Under the pieces are notes generated by a model. It was not told where the DNA came from. It did not search any database and worked only from the letters and a program-made list of their open reading frames with translations. 64,000 nucleotides of DNA from Selaginella moellendorffii (lineage: Eukaryota; Streptophyta; Lycopodiopsida; Selaginellales; Selaginellaceae): positions 1 to 64,000 of the forward strand of contig NW_003314443.1 of the NCBI RefSeq assembly GCF_000143415.4. The letters are read 5' to 3'. Shown here one piece after another: positions 11,800 to 23,391 of the stretch. Both the position numbers and the translations under genes were made by a program. Position 1 is the first letter of the stretch, and each line of letters begins with the position of its first letter.

Positions 11800-12010
11800 C
11801 TACTAGATGGTACATCCTGACAAAGAACTTTTCTGATTTCGGAAGTGAATGTGATCTAGTCAGGAGCCATTCCTTCCAAGACCATCTCCTGGTAGAGGAT
11901 CAAATTAAAGCGTGGAAGAAATTCCCAGTGAGAGCGTAGGCCTAGCAGTCCATGCGACAATGTTGTGGCACTCGGGCATTTGATCGAACATTGCCCGTGC
12001 CATGTGTGTG
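11800..12010 (-). pseudogene. PPR gene fragment, minus strand
   Basis: Minus-strand translation of 12,006-11,943 gives MARAMFDQMPECHNIVAWTA, an L/S-type pentatricopeptide motif. The next part, after a frame slip, gives LYQEMVLEGMAPD, a stop codon, then ITF (11,897-11,840), the end of the following motif. It is a remnant of a PLS-class RNA-editing factor and is also present at 40.16-40.35 kb and 45.1-45.3 kb. Confidence 0.55.
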
Positions 12011-13050
12011 TCGTTTTGAGTGTAGAACTCATGCTTTTCCACGGTATGTATGGTTCTTCTCGTGCTCATTTTGCTTATACTATTGTCCAGATTGCTTCAT
12101 TCCTCATAGATGTATTTTCCAAGATAAATGGAGGCCTGTAGTTCATCAACATCCAAGGCGTGGAGTGACCACATGCAACTTGTGATGAGACGAGTTTGTG
12201 ACCTTTGTGTTATGCCTTCTGCTCTTTGGAAACTTTTGAGACAGCTTGCTCTCAGCTGATTGAGTTTAAGCTCGGTCAAGGCTCTCACAAGATTGGACAA
12301 GACAAATGCCAAAACCATGTGTTTGAGGACAAGCTTAACTAGCTAGTTGCACCAAGATCACCACCAATTCCATGAGGTGTGACTTGTTTATGTTGAATCT
12401 AGGATTTTCCTCGAGAGCTTCCCTGGTTTATTGGATGTCTAGTGCAACCCTGGAGTTTTTTTTGCAGGTGAGTAAGCTTTCACGGTTTCAGAGCAATATA
12501 TTATTGCCAAGAAAAGGCATCAAAAGTTGGAGCTCTGAGTCTCACGCCCCGAGGATTTGAAAGGATCGAAACCTATGGACCTCCAGCTTTGACAACCAAG
12601 TGAAGAATAGATGGGACCAGGGTGCCTGGATCAAATCAAACTCGAGCTCAGACAAGCCATCTTCCAGAACAATATCTTAAACGGATGTTGCTGGTTTTTG
12701 TTGCAGCATACTTATACTTTGTTTCTCAAAAATAGCTTCTGCATCAGCTACTTGCTCAGATTGAGATGCAGAGTCCATCCAAGCCGTTTTGCTTGCCATG
12801 GCCTCGCCAGAGCATGGAGCAAGTGAGAGTTTCATTCCATCGAGAAGAGAATGGTTTCTTTCTTGAGCTTGACTGCAGCAAATTTTTCTAGACATGCAAA
12901 ACAACAAAAATCTTATAAAACCCACCTTGCATATGTCTCATGAATAAGTTCCGACTTTTCAGGAGTATCGGTGGGCTTCAAGCTCCTCTTTGTTTATAAA
13001 TTGTTTATAAATGTAAATGCTCTTGTGCAGGAAGCTTATGAATACTTCTT

Positions 13051-13791
13051 ATGAAAAACACCTCAACTCTTGTATCCATTTTCTTAAAAATGAGCGAGAG
13101 CTTGCGCCGTTATGGTGAAGGTATGATATACGTTAAGAAGCAATTAGTGTTTAGTGCCATCTCTCGATGTTTGGGTGGCTTGAATCCCTCAGAGCTCTCC
13201 ATCCGGTTGCGCCCAGACAAAGGCAACGTTTTCCATCCCCTCTCTCTCAATTACACAACGAGCCTGTCGTGCCGGACTTGGGACGAGCTGGTCCAGGAGC
13301 TCAGCTGCATCTATTCTGACGCAATTGCTTCGCTCCCTGACACATCCCTTCCGGAGGCCAAGACGCGGCAAAATGCGGCGATCATCCAAGGCATCCAGCC
13401 GCCCAAGGACGAAAGGGAGCCGACTTGGATGTCGAAGCTGTCCGAGATTTGCAGAGGTAGGATCAACGTGGACTTGCTTTTGTGCCACAAATTCATGCTC
13501 GCCTTTAGCTACCATCTGGACATGAACGATTCAAACGTCGTCTCCATCGACAAGGAGCAAGATTGCCAGGACCTGATCACGCAAGAAGAAGAAGAGCTCT
13601 ACATTGATCGTCACCTCCCTCGAGCTCAAGCTGACGAGATTGTGTGCAAGATCTCTCAAGTTTTGCCACAGTCGTACCGGTGGCTGGGTCTGGAGGAGAT
13701 GGACAGCAAAGAGGAGGTTTTCCGCGTGATCAACTGGGACGTGGAGGTGAGGAGCTCCAATCTCAGCCAGGCAAACAAGATCTTGGATTGA
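13051..13791 (+). CDS. Unrecognised 246-residue ORF of the duplicated unit
   Basis: The frame is open for 741 bp and contains TWDELVQELSCIYSDAIASL, VDLLLCHKFMLAFSYHLDMN and CKISQVLPQSYRWLGLEEMD. I do not recognise the family. A second copy at 29,494-30,018 keeps the same frame to within 8 codons of this stop but starts inside the R1 junction, so the reading frame is conserved between copies. The first 90 bases repeat the start of segment A (9,940-10,030), giving each unit an internal direct repeat of about 100 bp. It may be a real small gene or the 5' part of the adjacent PPR wreck. Confidence 0.4.
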   Translation: MKNTSTLVSIFLKMSESLRRYGEGMIYVKKQLVFSAISRCLGGLNPSELSIRLRPDKGNVFHPLSLNYTTSLSCRTWDELVQELSCIYSDAIASLPDTSLPEAKTRQNAAIIQGIQPPKDEREPTWMSKLSEICRGRINVDLLLCHKFMLAFSYHLDMNDSNVVSIDKEQDCQDLITQEEEELYIDRHLPRAQADEIVCKISQVLPQSYRWLGLEEMDSKEEVFRVINWDVEVRSSNLSQANKILD

Positions 13792-13859
13792 CGTGGTCGG
13801 TTGGCACTCACTCAGTACACTGTATGCCCAGTCCGGGCATCTTGAGATTTCCAGGAACA

Positions 13860-15030
13860 AGGAGTTCCGTGATCGTCTCCTGGAACGCGATGATCACCGC
13901 GTATGTGGCGGCATCCCGCATCCGAGAGTGAGAGTCTATGTTTGATTGCGACTCAGAGCGCCATGGAACTCGATTATAATGGCACTCGTGCACCAGGGGC
14001 AAATGAAATCGACCTTGCGCAAAAACGCCGGCCAAGGATCTCATGTCCTGGACGAATCTACTGCCCAGAATGACAGGACGTTCCGTGGGTTCCCCTTCCA
14101 GCAGTGAATACCAGAGGGGGGATTTGGCCACCGCCAGAGAGATCTTAGACGTGGTGCATGGACGGTGATGACGACAGCCACCAAGGCGTCGTTGCCCTCA
14201 CGAAGAACAGCTTCGGTCAAATCCCGGAGAAGAATCCAGTACTGTGGATCCTCGCATTTGCGAGAATGGGTGTTTTGACAAGGCCGTTCACGAGATCCTG
14301 TGCAAGACCATTGTCTGCTGGATAGCTCTCACGCAAGTTTCAACTTGAGCGCCGCCAGGAGCATGTTTGAGAGCATGAAGATGCGCACCTTGGTTTCCTG
14401 GACGACCAACACTCAAAACGGGCACTACGATCGAGCAGTGGAAGTCTTCCAGCTTATGAATCTTGAGGGTGTCAAGCCGGACGAGTTGATGTTCCAGAGC
14501 GTTTTAACTTCGTGCAGCCATGCCAAGCTGGGAACACTTGGTCTTGATCAGCCAGTACTTTGGGATGGTGGCGAGGAGAGGGCACTCTATATTTCTGCAT
14601 GATCGACGTCCTGGGTCGATCCAGGAGAACTTTGAGTCCGGAGGAGCTCGTCAAACTCGATGCCATTCCTTCCAGATGTCGTGATCTGGATGGGAGCTTG
14701 CCTCCTCCATGGCTGATTGTGCTGAGAGATGAGAGCGCTGGAGCCCTGCTACACTAGTGGTCTCTCAAACATGTACTCTGTCGATTACACATGGGGAGGT
14801 GGGACAAGGTCTCGATGATCTGGAACCTGATGAGGTCGAGGCGAGTGAGAAAAGTTCCAGGGATCAGTAACATCGTTCGAGTTGGTAGCGAAGTTCACAG
14901 CTTCGTGGTCACAGCGAAGACATCGTCAAGGAGCACAGGGGAGAGAGCAAAAGGAGGAGCTGCTGCACTACCACCAGTGTTGTGGCTTTTGGATTGATCA
15001 GCAGGGCACAAGGGATATATGTTGCAGTGA
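13860..15030 (+). pseudogene. PPR-DYW RNA-editing factor pseudogene
   Basis: The pieces read in the order of a PLS-class PPR protein. VIVSWNAMITAYVAASRIRE lies at 13,870-13,930. ARSMFESMKMRTLVSWTT followed by NGHYDRAVEVFQLMNLEG, VKPDELMFQSVLTSCSHAK lies at 14,347-14,530. GRWDKVSMIWNLMRSRRVRK with VPGISNIVRVGSEVHSFVV (E domain) lies at 14,793-14,915. EELLHYH and, after a small gap, VAFGLISRAQGIYVAVK (DYW-type deaminase start) lies at 14,955-15,035. Stops and frame changes between the pieces show it is dead. The family edits C to U in organelle RNA. Confidence 0.65.
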
Positions 15031-15423
15031 AAGCATTGCTTTCCCACAGTTCATCTTTCGCCATTTTTGCTCTAAATACTCTTGTGGAGGACAGCCACCT
15101 TTTGGCCCCGAGTACTTTCCATGCATTGCCCCCTCTTCTTCACACAGGGTGAGGATTTGAAAGAACAGATAAGTACCTCCAGCCTTGGACTCTTAAAGCG
15201 TGCCTGGATCAATTTAATCTTCAATGCTCAAACAAGCCATCTTCGGACATTCAGTCGTTGGATGCAGCAAACCTTGTTTCTCAAAAGAAGAAAAGGTAGG
15301 TTATCCCAGGGATTCAGTGGTGAAATCTTCATTCCATAATGTTTTCTTTCTTGAGCTTGACAACCGCAGAAAGGAATGATATACATTGAGAAGCAATTAG
15401 TGTCCGATTTGGACGGGAACCTG

Positions 15424-15511
15424 ATGGCCGGACATCTGGTTAGAATAAACAAATATATTGGCAAAGTCACAGGTTCGAATCCACAGCCAGAGACCCAATC
15501 AAAAAATTTTG
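15424..15511 (+). repeat. tRNA-like SINE, family 1
   Basis: A polymerase III B-box-like GGTTCGAATCC sits at 15,471-15,481, about 40 bp after an A-box-like TCTGGTTAGAAT, and the copy ends in an A/T run after AGACCCAATC. Related copies occur at 17,301-17,380, 47,629-47,711 and 49,441-49,532. The spacing and tail fit a tRNA-derived short interspersed element rather than a working tRNA, since no cloverleaf can be closed. Confidence 0.45.
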
Positions 15512-15539
15512 CAACGCTTCTCCCTCCTTTGCATCTTGC

Positions 15540-15810
15540 AAGCTACTGTGATCAGAGCGAGCTCTTCTGCCTGCAGTCATCTCGGGATGAGAACTACTTG
15601 TCGTCCATAGCCCAAGACTACAGCATGTCCACGATCATGGAACACTTAAGATGCTTGGTGGATCTCCTGGGGATGAGAACTACTTGTCGTCCATAGCCCA
15701 AGACTACAGCATGTCCACGATCATGGAACACTTAAGATGCTTGGTGGATCTCCTGGGGAGATCTGGGAAGCTAGACGAGGCCAGTGTCGAGCCAAATTTC
15801 AGCGCTGGAG
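15540..15810 (+). pseudogene. PPR E-domain fragment with an internal 78-bp duplication
   Basis: The frame reads IAQDYSMSTIMEHLRCLVDL then LG(RSGKLDEA), matching the C-terminal PPR block that usually reads eHY.cmVDLLGRaGkLdEA. The piece from GGGATGAGAACTACTTGTCG to TGGATCTCCTGG is present twice in tandem (about 15,590-15,670 and 15,671-15,748). The B'' copy (47,740-47,928) has it once, so the duplication arose in this copy. Confidence 0.55.
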
Positions 15811-17300
15811 AATGAAAGAGTGGAGAAAAGTCCGATGCTAGTGCAGCTCCAACCATTCTTCTCAATCCCTGTCGATTACACTCGAAGGAATGTCCCCGAA
15901 TGAGGCTCGAATGTGCTCTTGGCACAAGTGATCCAGGCCAGGCCAGTCCAGGCCACAGAGTCGACTAGCGCGTGGATCTCCCCCGGATCGGCATTGATAG
16001 CTGCCAAGAGAAATAACTGGATGCTTGAAAAAGAGTAACAAGGGCAAATGCCGCGATCGCGATCTTTCATCTTCTGGAAGATTTCCGGCGCCCGCACTTT
16101 CCATACATTTCTATGACCAGATTAGCAAGGAACCTCGAGGCCGCTGGAGACGATTTTCCTCGTGGATGCGCCTTCCCCCTCCCAGATCTGTGCTCACCGC
16201 ATTCTCACCCAGGCGCCCACCGCTGGAGATCGCTCCTCCTTCCTGCAAATCTTCGCTGGATGGCACCTCCTCGTCAAGGCTCAAGAACGATGCCATGGAA
16301 AACCACCGCCATTGCCATTATACGCTACTGCTGCACATTTTCGATCCAGGGGGCTCTTTACCCGGGCGGTCTGCTGCTGCCGGGCGTGCTCTACGAGTCG
16401 AGCAGCATGGTCTTTCTTCTCAGTCTCAGACATCTTCAAACTAGGCTCACAAGCACAAGCACTGCTTTTCCGCGGTATGTATGGTTCTTCTCGTGCTCAT
16501 TTTGCTTATACTCTTGTCCAGTCCAGATTGCTTCATTCCTCATCTTCGCCACCCTTTGGCTTCGAGCATTTTCCAAGATAAAATGGAGGCCTGTAGTTCA
16601 TCAACATCCAAGGCGTGGAGTGACCACAGCGCAACTTGTGATGAGATGAGTTGGTGACCTGGTATACTTTTTTGTGTTATGCCATCTGCTCTTGAGAAAG
16701 CTTGCTCTGAGCTGATTGAGTTTGAGCTTGGTCAAGGCTCTCACAGGTTTATTGGATCTCTGGTGCAACCCTGGAGTTTTGTTTGCGGGTGAGTAAGCTT
16801 TCACGGTTTGAGAGCAATATATTATATTATTGCCAAGAAAAGGCATCAAAACTTGGAGCTCCAGAGTCTCACGCCCCGAGGATTTGAAAGGATCCAAACC
16901 TATGGACCTCCAGCTTGGACAACCAAGTGAAGAATAGATTCCCGGGACCATGGTGCCTGGATCAAATCAAACTCGAGCTCAGACAAGCCATCTTCCAGAA
17001 TAATATCTTAAACGGATGTCGCTGGTTCTTGTTGCAGCATACTTATACTTTGTTTCTCAAAAATAGCTTCTGCATCAGCTGCTTGCTCAGATTGAGATGT
17101 AGAGTCCATCCAAGCCGTTTTGTTTGCCATGGCCTCGCCAGAGCATGGAGAAAGTGAGAGTTTCATTCCATTGAGAAGAGAATGGTTTCTTTCTTGAGCT
17201 TGACAGTAGCAACGCGCTGCGCGCCATGCGCCCACAAAACGAAAATCTCTTGCGCCGCTGTTTACATTATGGTATCCGTTAAGAAGCAATTAGTGTACAC
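15811..17300 (+). repeat. Duplicated unit, segment B body
   Basis: This stretch is matched by 47,929-49,440. It holds open frames on both strands (for example 16,113-16,649), none with a recognisable domain. A part at 16,440-17,160 resembles segment A at 12,020-12,830, so the unit itself contains an older internal duplication. I annotate it as decayed sequence. Confidence 0.6.
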
Positions 17301-17380
17301 TTTGGAGGCTAGAATAAAAAAATATATTGGCAAGGTCACGGGTTCGATTCCACAGCCAGAGACCCAATCAAATTTTTTTG
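17301..17380 (+). repeat. tRNA-like SINE, family 1
   Basis: B-box-like GGGTTCGATTCC at 17,340-17,351, then CACAGCCAGAGACCCAATC and a T-rich end. The 5' half is shorter than in the copy at 15.4 kb. Confidence 0.4.
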
Positions 17381-18046
17381 TATGAACGAGGGATTTCTCT
17401 TCTCCGCAAAGTCGCTCTCGGCAGCGTTGCTGGAGCTAAATCTTCTATCGTACCGATCCCCCCGAATGATCCACGCCGCCGCGCCGGGTTCAGGCTCTTG
17501 GATCGCGCGATATTCCCTTTCGCTGGCAAATGCGAGCAGCAAGAACAGGGCATTCGATCGATGCGGCGTCAATCTTGTTCGATTAGGAGTCTCCTGGAAC
17601 GCGATGGTCACCGCGTATGTGGCGGCATCCCGCATCCGAGAGTGAGAGTCTATGTTTGATTGCGTCTCAGAGCGCCATGGAACTCGATGATAATGGCGCT
17701 CGCGCAGCAGGGGCAAATTGTGGCAGCGAAATCGAGCTTGGGCAAAAACGCCGGCCAAGGATCTGGTGTCCTGGACGAATCTACTGCCCAGAATGACAGG
17801 ACGTTCCATGGGTTCCCCTTCCAGCAGTGAATAGCAGAGGGGGGATTTGGCCACCTCCAAAGAAATCTTTGATTTCATGCCGGATGAAGACGGTATTGAT
17901 TCGGCCAGTAGCTGCTCTCCAGGATCCGCGCGTGGATCCGCGGGCCTCGCAGCCCCTGGATGTCGTCCACGTGGAGAATCAGATGGATTCCAAATCTTCT
18001 TTTTAATAAGAGGTGCTGAAATAATATTTTGTTATCTCCCAGTGTT

Positions 18047-18125
18047 CATGGCTTTGTGGTTATAGCATGCACGCTGTAATGTTCTATTGTGAAGGGTTGC
18101 TGGGTTCGATTCCCATTCGCCTCGA
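18047..18125 (+). repeat. tRNA-like element, family 2
   Basis: TGGCTTTGTGG resembles a polymerase III A box and GGGTTCGATTCCC, 45 bp later, a B box. The flanks do not form an acceptor stem that I can pair, so a SINE head is more likely than a tRNA gene. A second copy lies at 50,183-50,262, and the 3' part occurs inverted at 42,892-42,919. Confidence 0.45.
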
Positions 18126-18527
18126 CTTTCAATTAAGAATAATACAGTGTTAGGGTCGCCCCCTAACATGAACACTATTTTATTATTTTATTATTAAATT
18201 AACTGTGTTGAGTTTCTGGGTGTTAAGTTGGTACTAGATCATAGGAAACCAAAAGTGTAATCAATGGAATCCATTATTACAGACTTAAACAAACATGTTA
18301 ACTTAAGTGCATCTCCACTGTAGCCATGCAATCAAATTTTGTGGAAGGGAAGACATATATTTGATTTGCTCCAATAGCACACAAACAGCACAAACATGCC
18401 ATTGAGCTTACCAATTCGATCATATATACCAAATTCTCATCAGTTGTCACTTCAGCATAATGGATCAATCACACATAATGTTGTGCCATTTAATTCTCGA
18501 TGACCCTGCCAGCATATGCAAGCCTTC
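18126..18527 (+). repeat. Segment B tail, AT-rich
   Basis: It starts with a short inverted repeat (GTGTTAGGG ... CCCTAACATGAACAC) and continues as AT-rich DNA without open frames. It recurs inverted as the 42,501-42,905 spacer between A' and A''. It could be an LTR or foldback remnant; no partner was found. Confidence 0.5.
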
Positions 18528-18842
18528 CTCACCATTTGAACAAGAAAGACGCTAGACAACAAGCTAGAAATAGTGAATAAGAATGAACTTCTAAACGCAG
18601 TTTATATTAGTGGTAACTACAACAAATAAAAGGTTAAGAGTGATACATCACAGCCGTTGGATTAAAGGATATCTTAGTGCGGCTACGGTTTCGCGAGGTG
18701 GGAGAGACTCAGGTATTCATCTTCCTCTGTGCAGCGGAAAGCTGCCATCTCTCGATGTTTGGGTGGCTTGAATCCCTCGGAGCTCTCCATCCGGTTGCAC
18801 CCAGACAAAGGCAACGTTTTCCATCCCCTCTCTCTCAATTAC

Positions 18843-19136
18843 TGAAGATGTGAAAACTCCTCTTCGCTGGAAATCTATTGTTAGTAAGAAAAACAAAAGA
18901 GAAAAGGGCCCGATCTCCAAGGGCAGAGAAGAAGCACAAGTAAAAGAATGCTGTGTATTGATAAGAAAAACAATGGAATGGAGATAGGGATCCACAATTT
19001 GGATTCCCCCCTTTGAAAGGCTAGCGGTTCTAACTGCTAGCATATACTATATGCTATGCATGATTTAATCTATGGCTTCGATGCAGCCCTGGGTTCAAAG
19101 TCGGAGTCCCCTGAACCTGGGTTTTTGGTTGATACA
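18843..19136 (-). repeat. R1 3' LTR
   Basis: The 294-bp repeat starts TGAAGATGTGAAAACTCC and ends GGTTTTTGGTTGATACA on the plus strand. A purine-rich tract (AGAGGAGTAGAG on the minus strand) abuts it at 19,137 onward and is the polypurine tract. It differs from the other LTR by about ten substitutions by eye, so the insertion is not brand new. Confidence 0.92.
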
Positions 19137-19748
19137 CTCTACTCCTCTGACAGAACCAAACACCGTCCTCGGTGCGAACATAGTCAGTTTCCATCGCTTG
19201 TTGCTGCTGCTGCTCAAGTTGATAGAGGCGATGTTTTTGCTGCGGGAGTGTAAGCTCGTGGTTAGGGACACTGTCTGGTGGATCTGTCCCATCTTCCTGG
19301 AGGTCGGCTACCTCAGCCAGTAGGGCGGTATGATCATCCTCGAGCTTCCGGTAGCGGGTGTTGAGCTCTTCTATATTTGAATTTGTAGGTGAATTCATGA
19401 GCTGCTGATGGGTTGATGGCTGCTTGGAGACGATCTTCCTGATGTCCCGGAGGTCACTGTGGAGCTGCTTCATCTCTTCGATCTGAGTATCCAGCCGGTG
19501 GTTTAAAGGCTTATAGAATTCCTTCTTGATCGCTCCCCGGGTGTATATGAAGGAGTCTTGCTTGAGAAGATGCTGTGCGATGTCGGCTGGTGTTGGGAAG
19601 TAGTTTGCTTGCTCACGGTGCATGCGTTGATTGAGCGCTTCAAACAACTTGCGGGTGCAGTAGCTTGGGTCGCAAAGTTTATCTTCGTACTCCTTCCTGA
19701 TCTCGTCGTAATCACGGCGTACCTGACTCTGTGGCTGAGGCATGGCTG

Positions 19749-19779
<31 letters not shown>

Positions 19780-21125
19780 GTGATCCTGGTGTTTCTTGCT
19801 AGGGTTCGCTGTGTTCTTGGTCCCGGGAGTTGAAGTTGCTGGAGGCTGAATCTGCTTCGTTGGATGTGGGTGATGTGATCGGGCTGGATTCTTTGACGTG
19901 GTTGGAGATGAGCTTTTCAGTTTGATGGTGGATGAATGGCCCAGATGTGGCACTGAAATTAATTTATCTGTTGCAGAATTTTTGTGAATGCTGGTCGTGG
20001 TATTTGTTGGAGGAGGCATGGTTGCGTGTTCTTCAAGTGATTGGCGAAGGTAGTCAATGTTTTCTTTTGTGGAACGTGTCGAGGAGGTCGGGGCATTGAG
20101 AATGTTGTTCTCAGCTGGTGGAGAAATTGAGTTCTGGGCGATCAGCTGACGTTTTCCTTTGGCAATATTGATGTGTTTGTGAGAAGTTGTCGGTTTTGGG
20201 GCTGATTCGAGTGGATGCGGGCTCTGGGGTGAGTGTGGATGGTGGTGTGAGTTGTGTTCCTTGACGAGGTGCTCTCGGATCAGCGGTTTGGGAGCTGGAT
20301 TCCCTGGTGTTTTGCGTGTGAGGCGGCGGCGAAGTGGAGTTGAATTGTTGGAGTGTTTGTTGCTGGAGCTGGTGTTGTTGGAGTGAGTTGAGCCTGATTG
20401 TTGAGATGCTGGCTTCGGTTTCTTGCTGGGAGTTGCTCCTTCTGATTCTGAGTGTTCTTCGGAGCTGTCGCTTTGTTCTGTGGAGTTCGTTTGGGTTGTC
20501 CACGGTTGCTTGTTGGGAAGAGCTTGGTGTAGAGCGATCAGCAGTGGGAAGATTACTGTCCGCATGGTCTTCTTGTTGAGTGTGGCAAGGATGGCACGGT
20601 CGAGAAGCTTGAGAAGGAGCTTGTGGAGATGATGAGCCACGTTCACACGTTTGCCGTCGAGTAGAGCTCCGTAGACTTCTGCTGTGCACTTGCTGATGGT
20701 GCGATCTGTTGGGCGAAGTTCGTAGTAGAGGAGGAGGGCTTTGAGGCGATCCATATGCTGCTCCTCGATGTCCTCCCATGTGAGCTCACCGGTAATTTCT
20801 CAATTGGCCTTGATGATTTGCTGTGGAACTTCTCCTGAAAATTTGAGCAGTCCCTTGTTGGAGATTTTGAAAACAGAGGCAATTCTTGCTGGGCTGAGGG
20901 TGATCTCGTTGGTGCCGTCGGTTATGGTGCTGTTCTTGGTGTTGAAGGAGGCAGCCAGTTTCCTCGCTAGTTTTTTATCAGGGTTTGTTGAAAAGGCCTT
21001 GTGGAGGAGCTCGAATCCGTGGTCCTTGAGCCAGGTGGTTGTGTCGTTGCTGGGAAGTTTAGGAATATGGTGTATGATGTATCTGAGGCGCTGGGGTGGA
21101 TGAGCTGGCATCTTTCTCTTCATTT
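19054..21125 (-). CDS. R1 extra ORF downstream of integrase
   Basis: The frame begins MKRKMPAHPPQRL near 21,122 and runs to 19,054, about 690 residues, with one in-frame TGA at about 20,800 where R2 has CGA. The N-terminal third (WLKDHGFELLHKAFSTNPDK, RIASVFKISNKGLLKFSGEV) resembles the globular domain found in plant transposon-associated proteins. The middle is Ser/Thr/Pro/His-rich and probably disordered, with a (GA)n run near 19,750. The last 200 residues (IEELNTRYRKLEDDHTALLA) look coiled-coil. It is neither gag nor pol. Such extra ORFs occur in Tat/Athila-like elements, where some are called envelope-like; I see no convincing signal peptide or membrane anchor here, so an envelope role is not supported. 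Confidence 0.6.
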
Positions 21126-23350
21126 TTTGTGGTCGAAGTGCTCGCCCCGTTAGGGTTCTTGAAACCTGTAACTGTTGGTTGGCTGATTGTGTGGCGCTCG
21201 ATTGCTGGTGATGAACGGTAGAGATTTGTTGATGGAATTGATGTGGTTTGATTTGGCTTGATTGTAAATCAATGGTGGATATTGCTGATGAAGTTAACTC
21301 AAGTTCAACTGTTGATATTTGCTCAGGTGGTGTAGATCCAACAGTAGCTTGGGACTTAGAGATTTTTGCTACTGTTTGTTGCTGAAGTTGGTGGATGAGT
21401 TCGTGTTGAGTTGAGTTGAGTTGTGTTGAACTGATTTGAGTTAAAGTTTGTCTGCTGGGGTGAGTGTTGATTGTTGGTTTTGGGGTGTTTGTCGGTTTGG
21501 GTCTGAAATTTGCTGAGGTGCTGATGCTGAATATGTCGACGTGATATGGTCGAAGCTTGTTGAGGTTGACGATCTCAGTGAATTCTTCAGGGAGTGTGCT
21601 GACTTTGGCAGTGCCGTTGGGGTATAGTTCAATGATTTTGAAAGGTCCTTGCCAGTTGGTGTGGAGTTTTTGGCCTAGTTTGCTGATGGGTCCTCGGTAC
21701 CAGAGAACATGATCGTCGGCGTTGTATTTGGGAATGTTATGCCGGGATGCTTGTCGGTTGTGCCAAGCTTTTCTCTGTTTTTGGATGGCATGAAGTGTCC
21801 AGAGGGCGTTGAGGCGGAGTTCGTCGAGATGTTCGAGTTGCTGAAGCCTTTCTCGAACTGCATGTCGGGTGTTGAGATTATACTTGACGGTGACTTGCAT
21901 GCTTGGGACGATGAATTCAATTGGCGTGATGGATTCTGTTCCGAAGGCGAGTTTGAATGGCATTATGTCAGTGGTGACTTTATACGCAGTGTGATAGGCC
22001 CAAAGTACGTCAAGAAGTTTGTCGTCCCAGTCTTTGCCAGAATCATTGATGACTTTTTTGAGGATGGTCTTCAGTGTTTTGTTCGTTGCTTCTGCTTGAC
22101 CATTGCCTTGAGGATAGTATGGTGTTGACGTTTTGTGTCGGATTTTGAACTTGGTGGCGAGATGTTCGATTGTTTGGTTGATAAAGTGGGTGCCTTTGTC
22201 GGTGACGAGTTCGAGTGGTGTGCTGAAACGAGTGATGATATTTTTGTAGATGAAGGTTGTTGTTGCTTTCACTGTGGCATGTCGGAGAGGTATTGCTTCG
22301 GCCCACTTGGTAGTGTAATCGGTGGCGACGATGATGTATTGATTTTGTCGATGGGTGCTGACTTGGGGTCTGATGAAGTCAAGTCCCCATTTTTGAAATG
22401 GTGCCATTGGGAATGTTGGGTTGAGTTGTTGAGTCTGAGTTTTCGGCAGTAATTGGTGTCTTTGACATGTGTCGCAGCATTTGCATAATTCTTCAGTGTC
22501 ATGCCAGAGTGTCGGCCACCAGAGGCCGGCTTGAAGAATCTTCCGAGTTGTGGTGTCAGCAGCGAAGTGTCCACCGGAAGGTCCATCGTGAGCTTCCTTG
22601 ATGATTTGAGTTGTGCTTTGCGGTTTGATGCATCGGCGAAGAATGTTGTCAATTCCTAGTTTGTAGAGAGTGCCTCCAATGACTGAGTATCGTCGGGTTT
22701 TAGCAACAAAAGTCTTCTTTTGGTTGGACATAGTGTACTGATTTGGAACTCTTGCTGAGTTCAGGTAACTGAAGACGTCGTCGAGCCAGGTTGCTGGTAT
22801 TGAAACTCGGAATAGGTTTGAGTCAGGTAAGTCATTGGTAAGTCTTTCAGGTTTGTCGCCGGTGGTGATCCGGCTGAGATAATCTGCTTGCTCATGATTT
22901 TTGCCAGGTTTGTGGACGATCTCGAAGTTGTATTCTTGTAGTAAAAGGAACCATCTTGATATTCGACCAGATAATATCGGTTTGTTGATGAGGTAAAGGA
23001 GTGCCTTGTGGTCGATGAAAATTATGACTTTGGTTGACAGTATGTAGTGTCGGAACTTTTGAAGTGAGTAGATCATGCCGAGAGCTTCTTTCTCGGTGGT
23101 GGTGTAATTTTGTTCAGCTGGGTTGAGTAGTTGGTTGGCGTAGTAGATTGGTTGATTTCGGTTGTCATGTTGAGTTTGGCTCAGAATTGCACCAGTGGCG
23201 ACGTCAGAAGTGTCGACATGAATGTGGAACTCTTGTGTCCAGTCGGGCTTGGCAAGGATCAGTGCTGTTGTTAGTTTGAGTCGGATATTGTCAAATGCTT
23301 GTTGCTGTTCGGACGTCCATGTCCATTGGGCATCTTGTTTTAGTCCATCG
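20800..23350 (-). CDS. R1 RNase H and integrase
   Basis: The long frame (ATG at 23,076, homology starting a little upstream) carries RNase H sequence (TTTEKEALGMIYSL, HKALLYLINKP), then LSRITTGDKP, a zinc-binding region (CDTCQRHQ), and an integrase core with Asp in WGLDFIRP, Asp in LVTDKGTHF and Glu in PQGNGQAEATNK, the D,D(35)E set. A C-terminal domain follows (DHVLWYRGPISKLGQKLHTN). Integrase inserts the cDNA. The downstream extra ORF continues in frame in this copy. Catalytic residues look intact, unlike the reverse transcriptase. Confidence 0.88.
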
Positions 23351-23391
23351 TTGAGTGGTTTGGCAATGTGAGTGTACTTGTGGATGAATCA

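Larger units (their letters stand above)
9681..13044 (+). repeat. Duplicated unit, segment A (copy 1)
   Basis: The segment begins near TCACCATTTGAACAAGAAAG. It is matched almost base for base, in reverse, by 42,500-39,060 (A'), and in direct orientation by 42,918-46,300 (A''). A short part also recurs at 18,530-18,842. A and A' share a deletion of about 90 bp inside the NTPase pseudogene that A'' lacks, so A and A' are closest relatives. The translated products of 9,919-10,248 and 41,941-42,270 differ at one residue by eye. Between the listed gene remnants (for example 11,400-11,760 and 12,200-13,040) I see only decayed sequence with no safe domain. Confidence 0.85.

Noticed and set aside
13189-13515. 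Minus-strand frame (FVWAQPDGEL type) in segments A and B
   Set aside because: It mirrors the plus-strand unrecognised ORF; the plus frame runs on longer and is conserved to its stop between copies.
16113-16649. 178-codon frame in segment B and its copy at 48,235
   Set aside because: No domain, Cys/Ser/Phe-biased composition, and equally long frames on the other strand; recent duplication alone explains why it is open in both copies.
18047-18125. Functional tRNA gene
   Set aside because: A and B box motifs are present but no acceptor stem or anticodon arm pairs properly.
19054-21125. Envelope gene in R1 (retrovirus-like)
   Set aside because: Position fits, but there is no signal peptide, furin-like site or membrane anchor that I can see.
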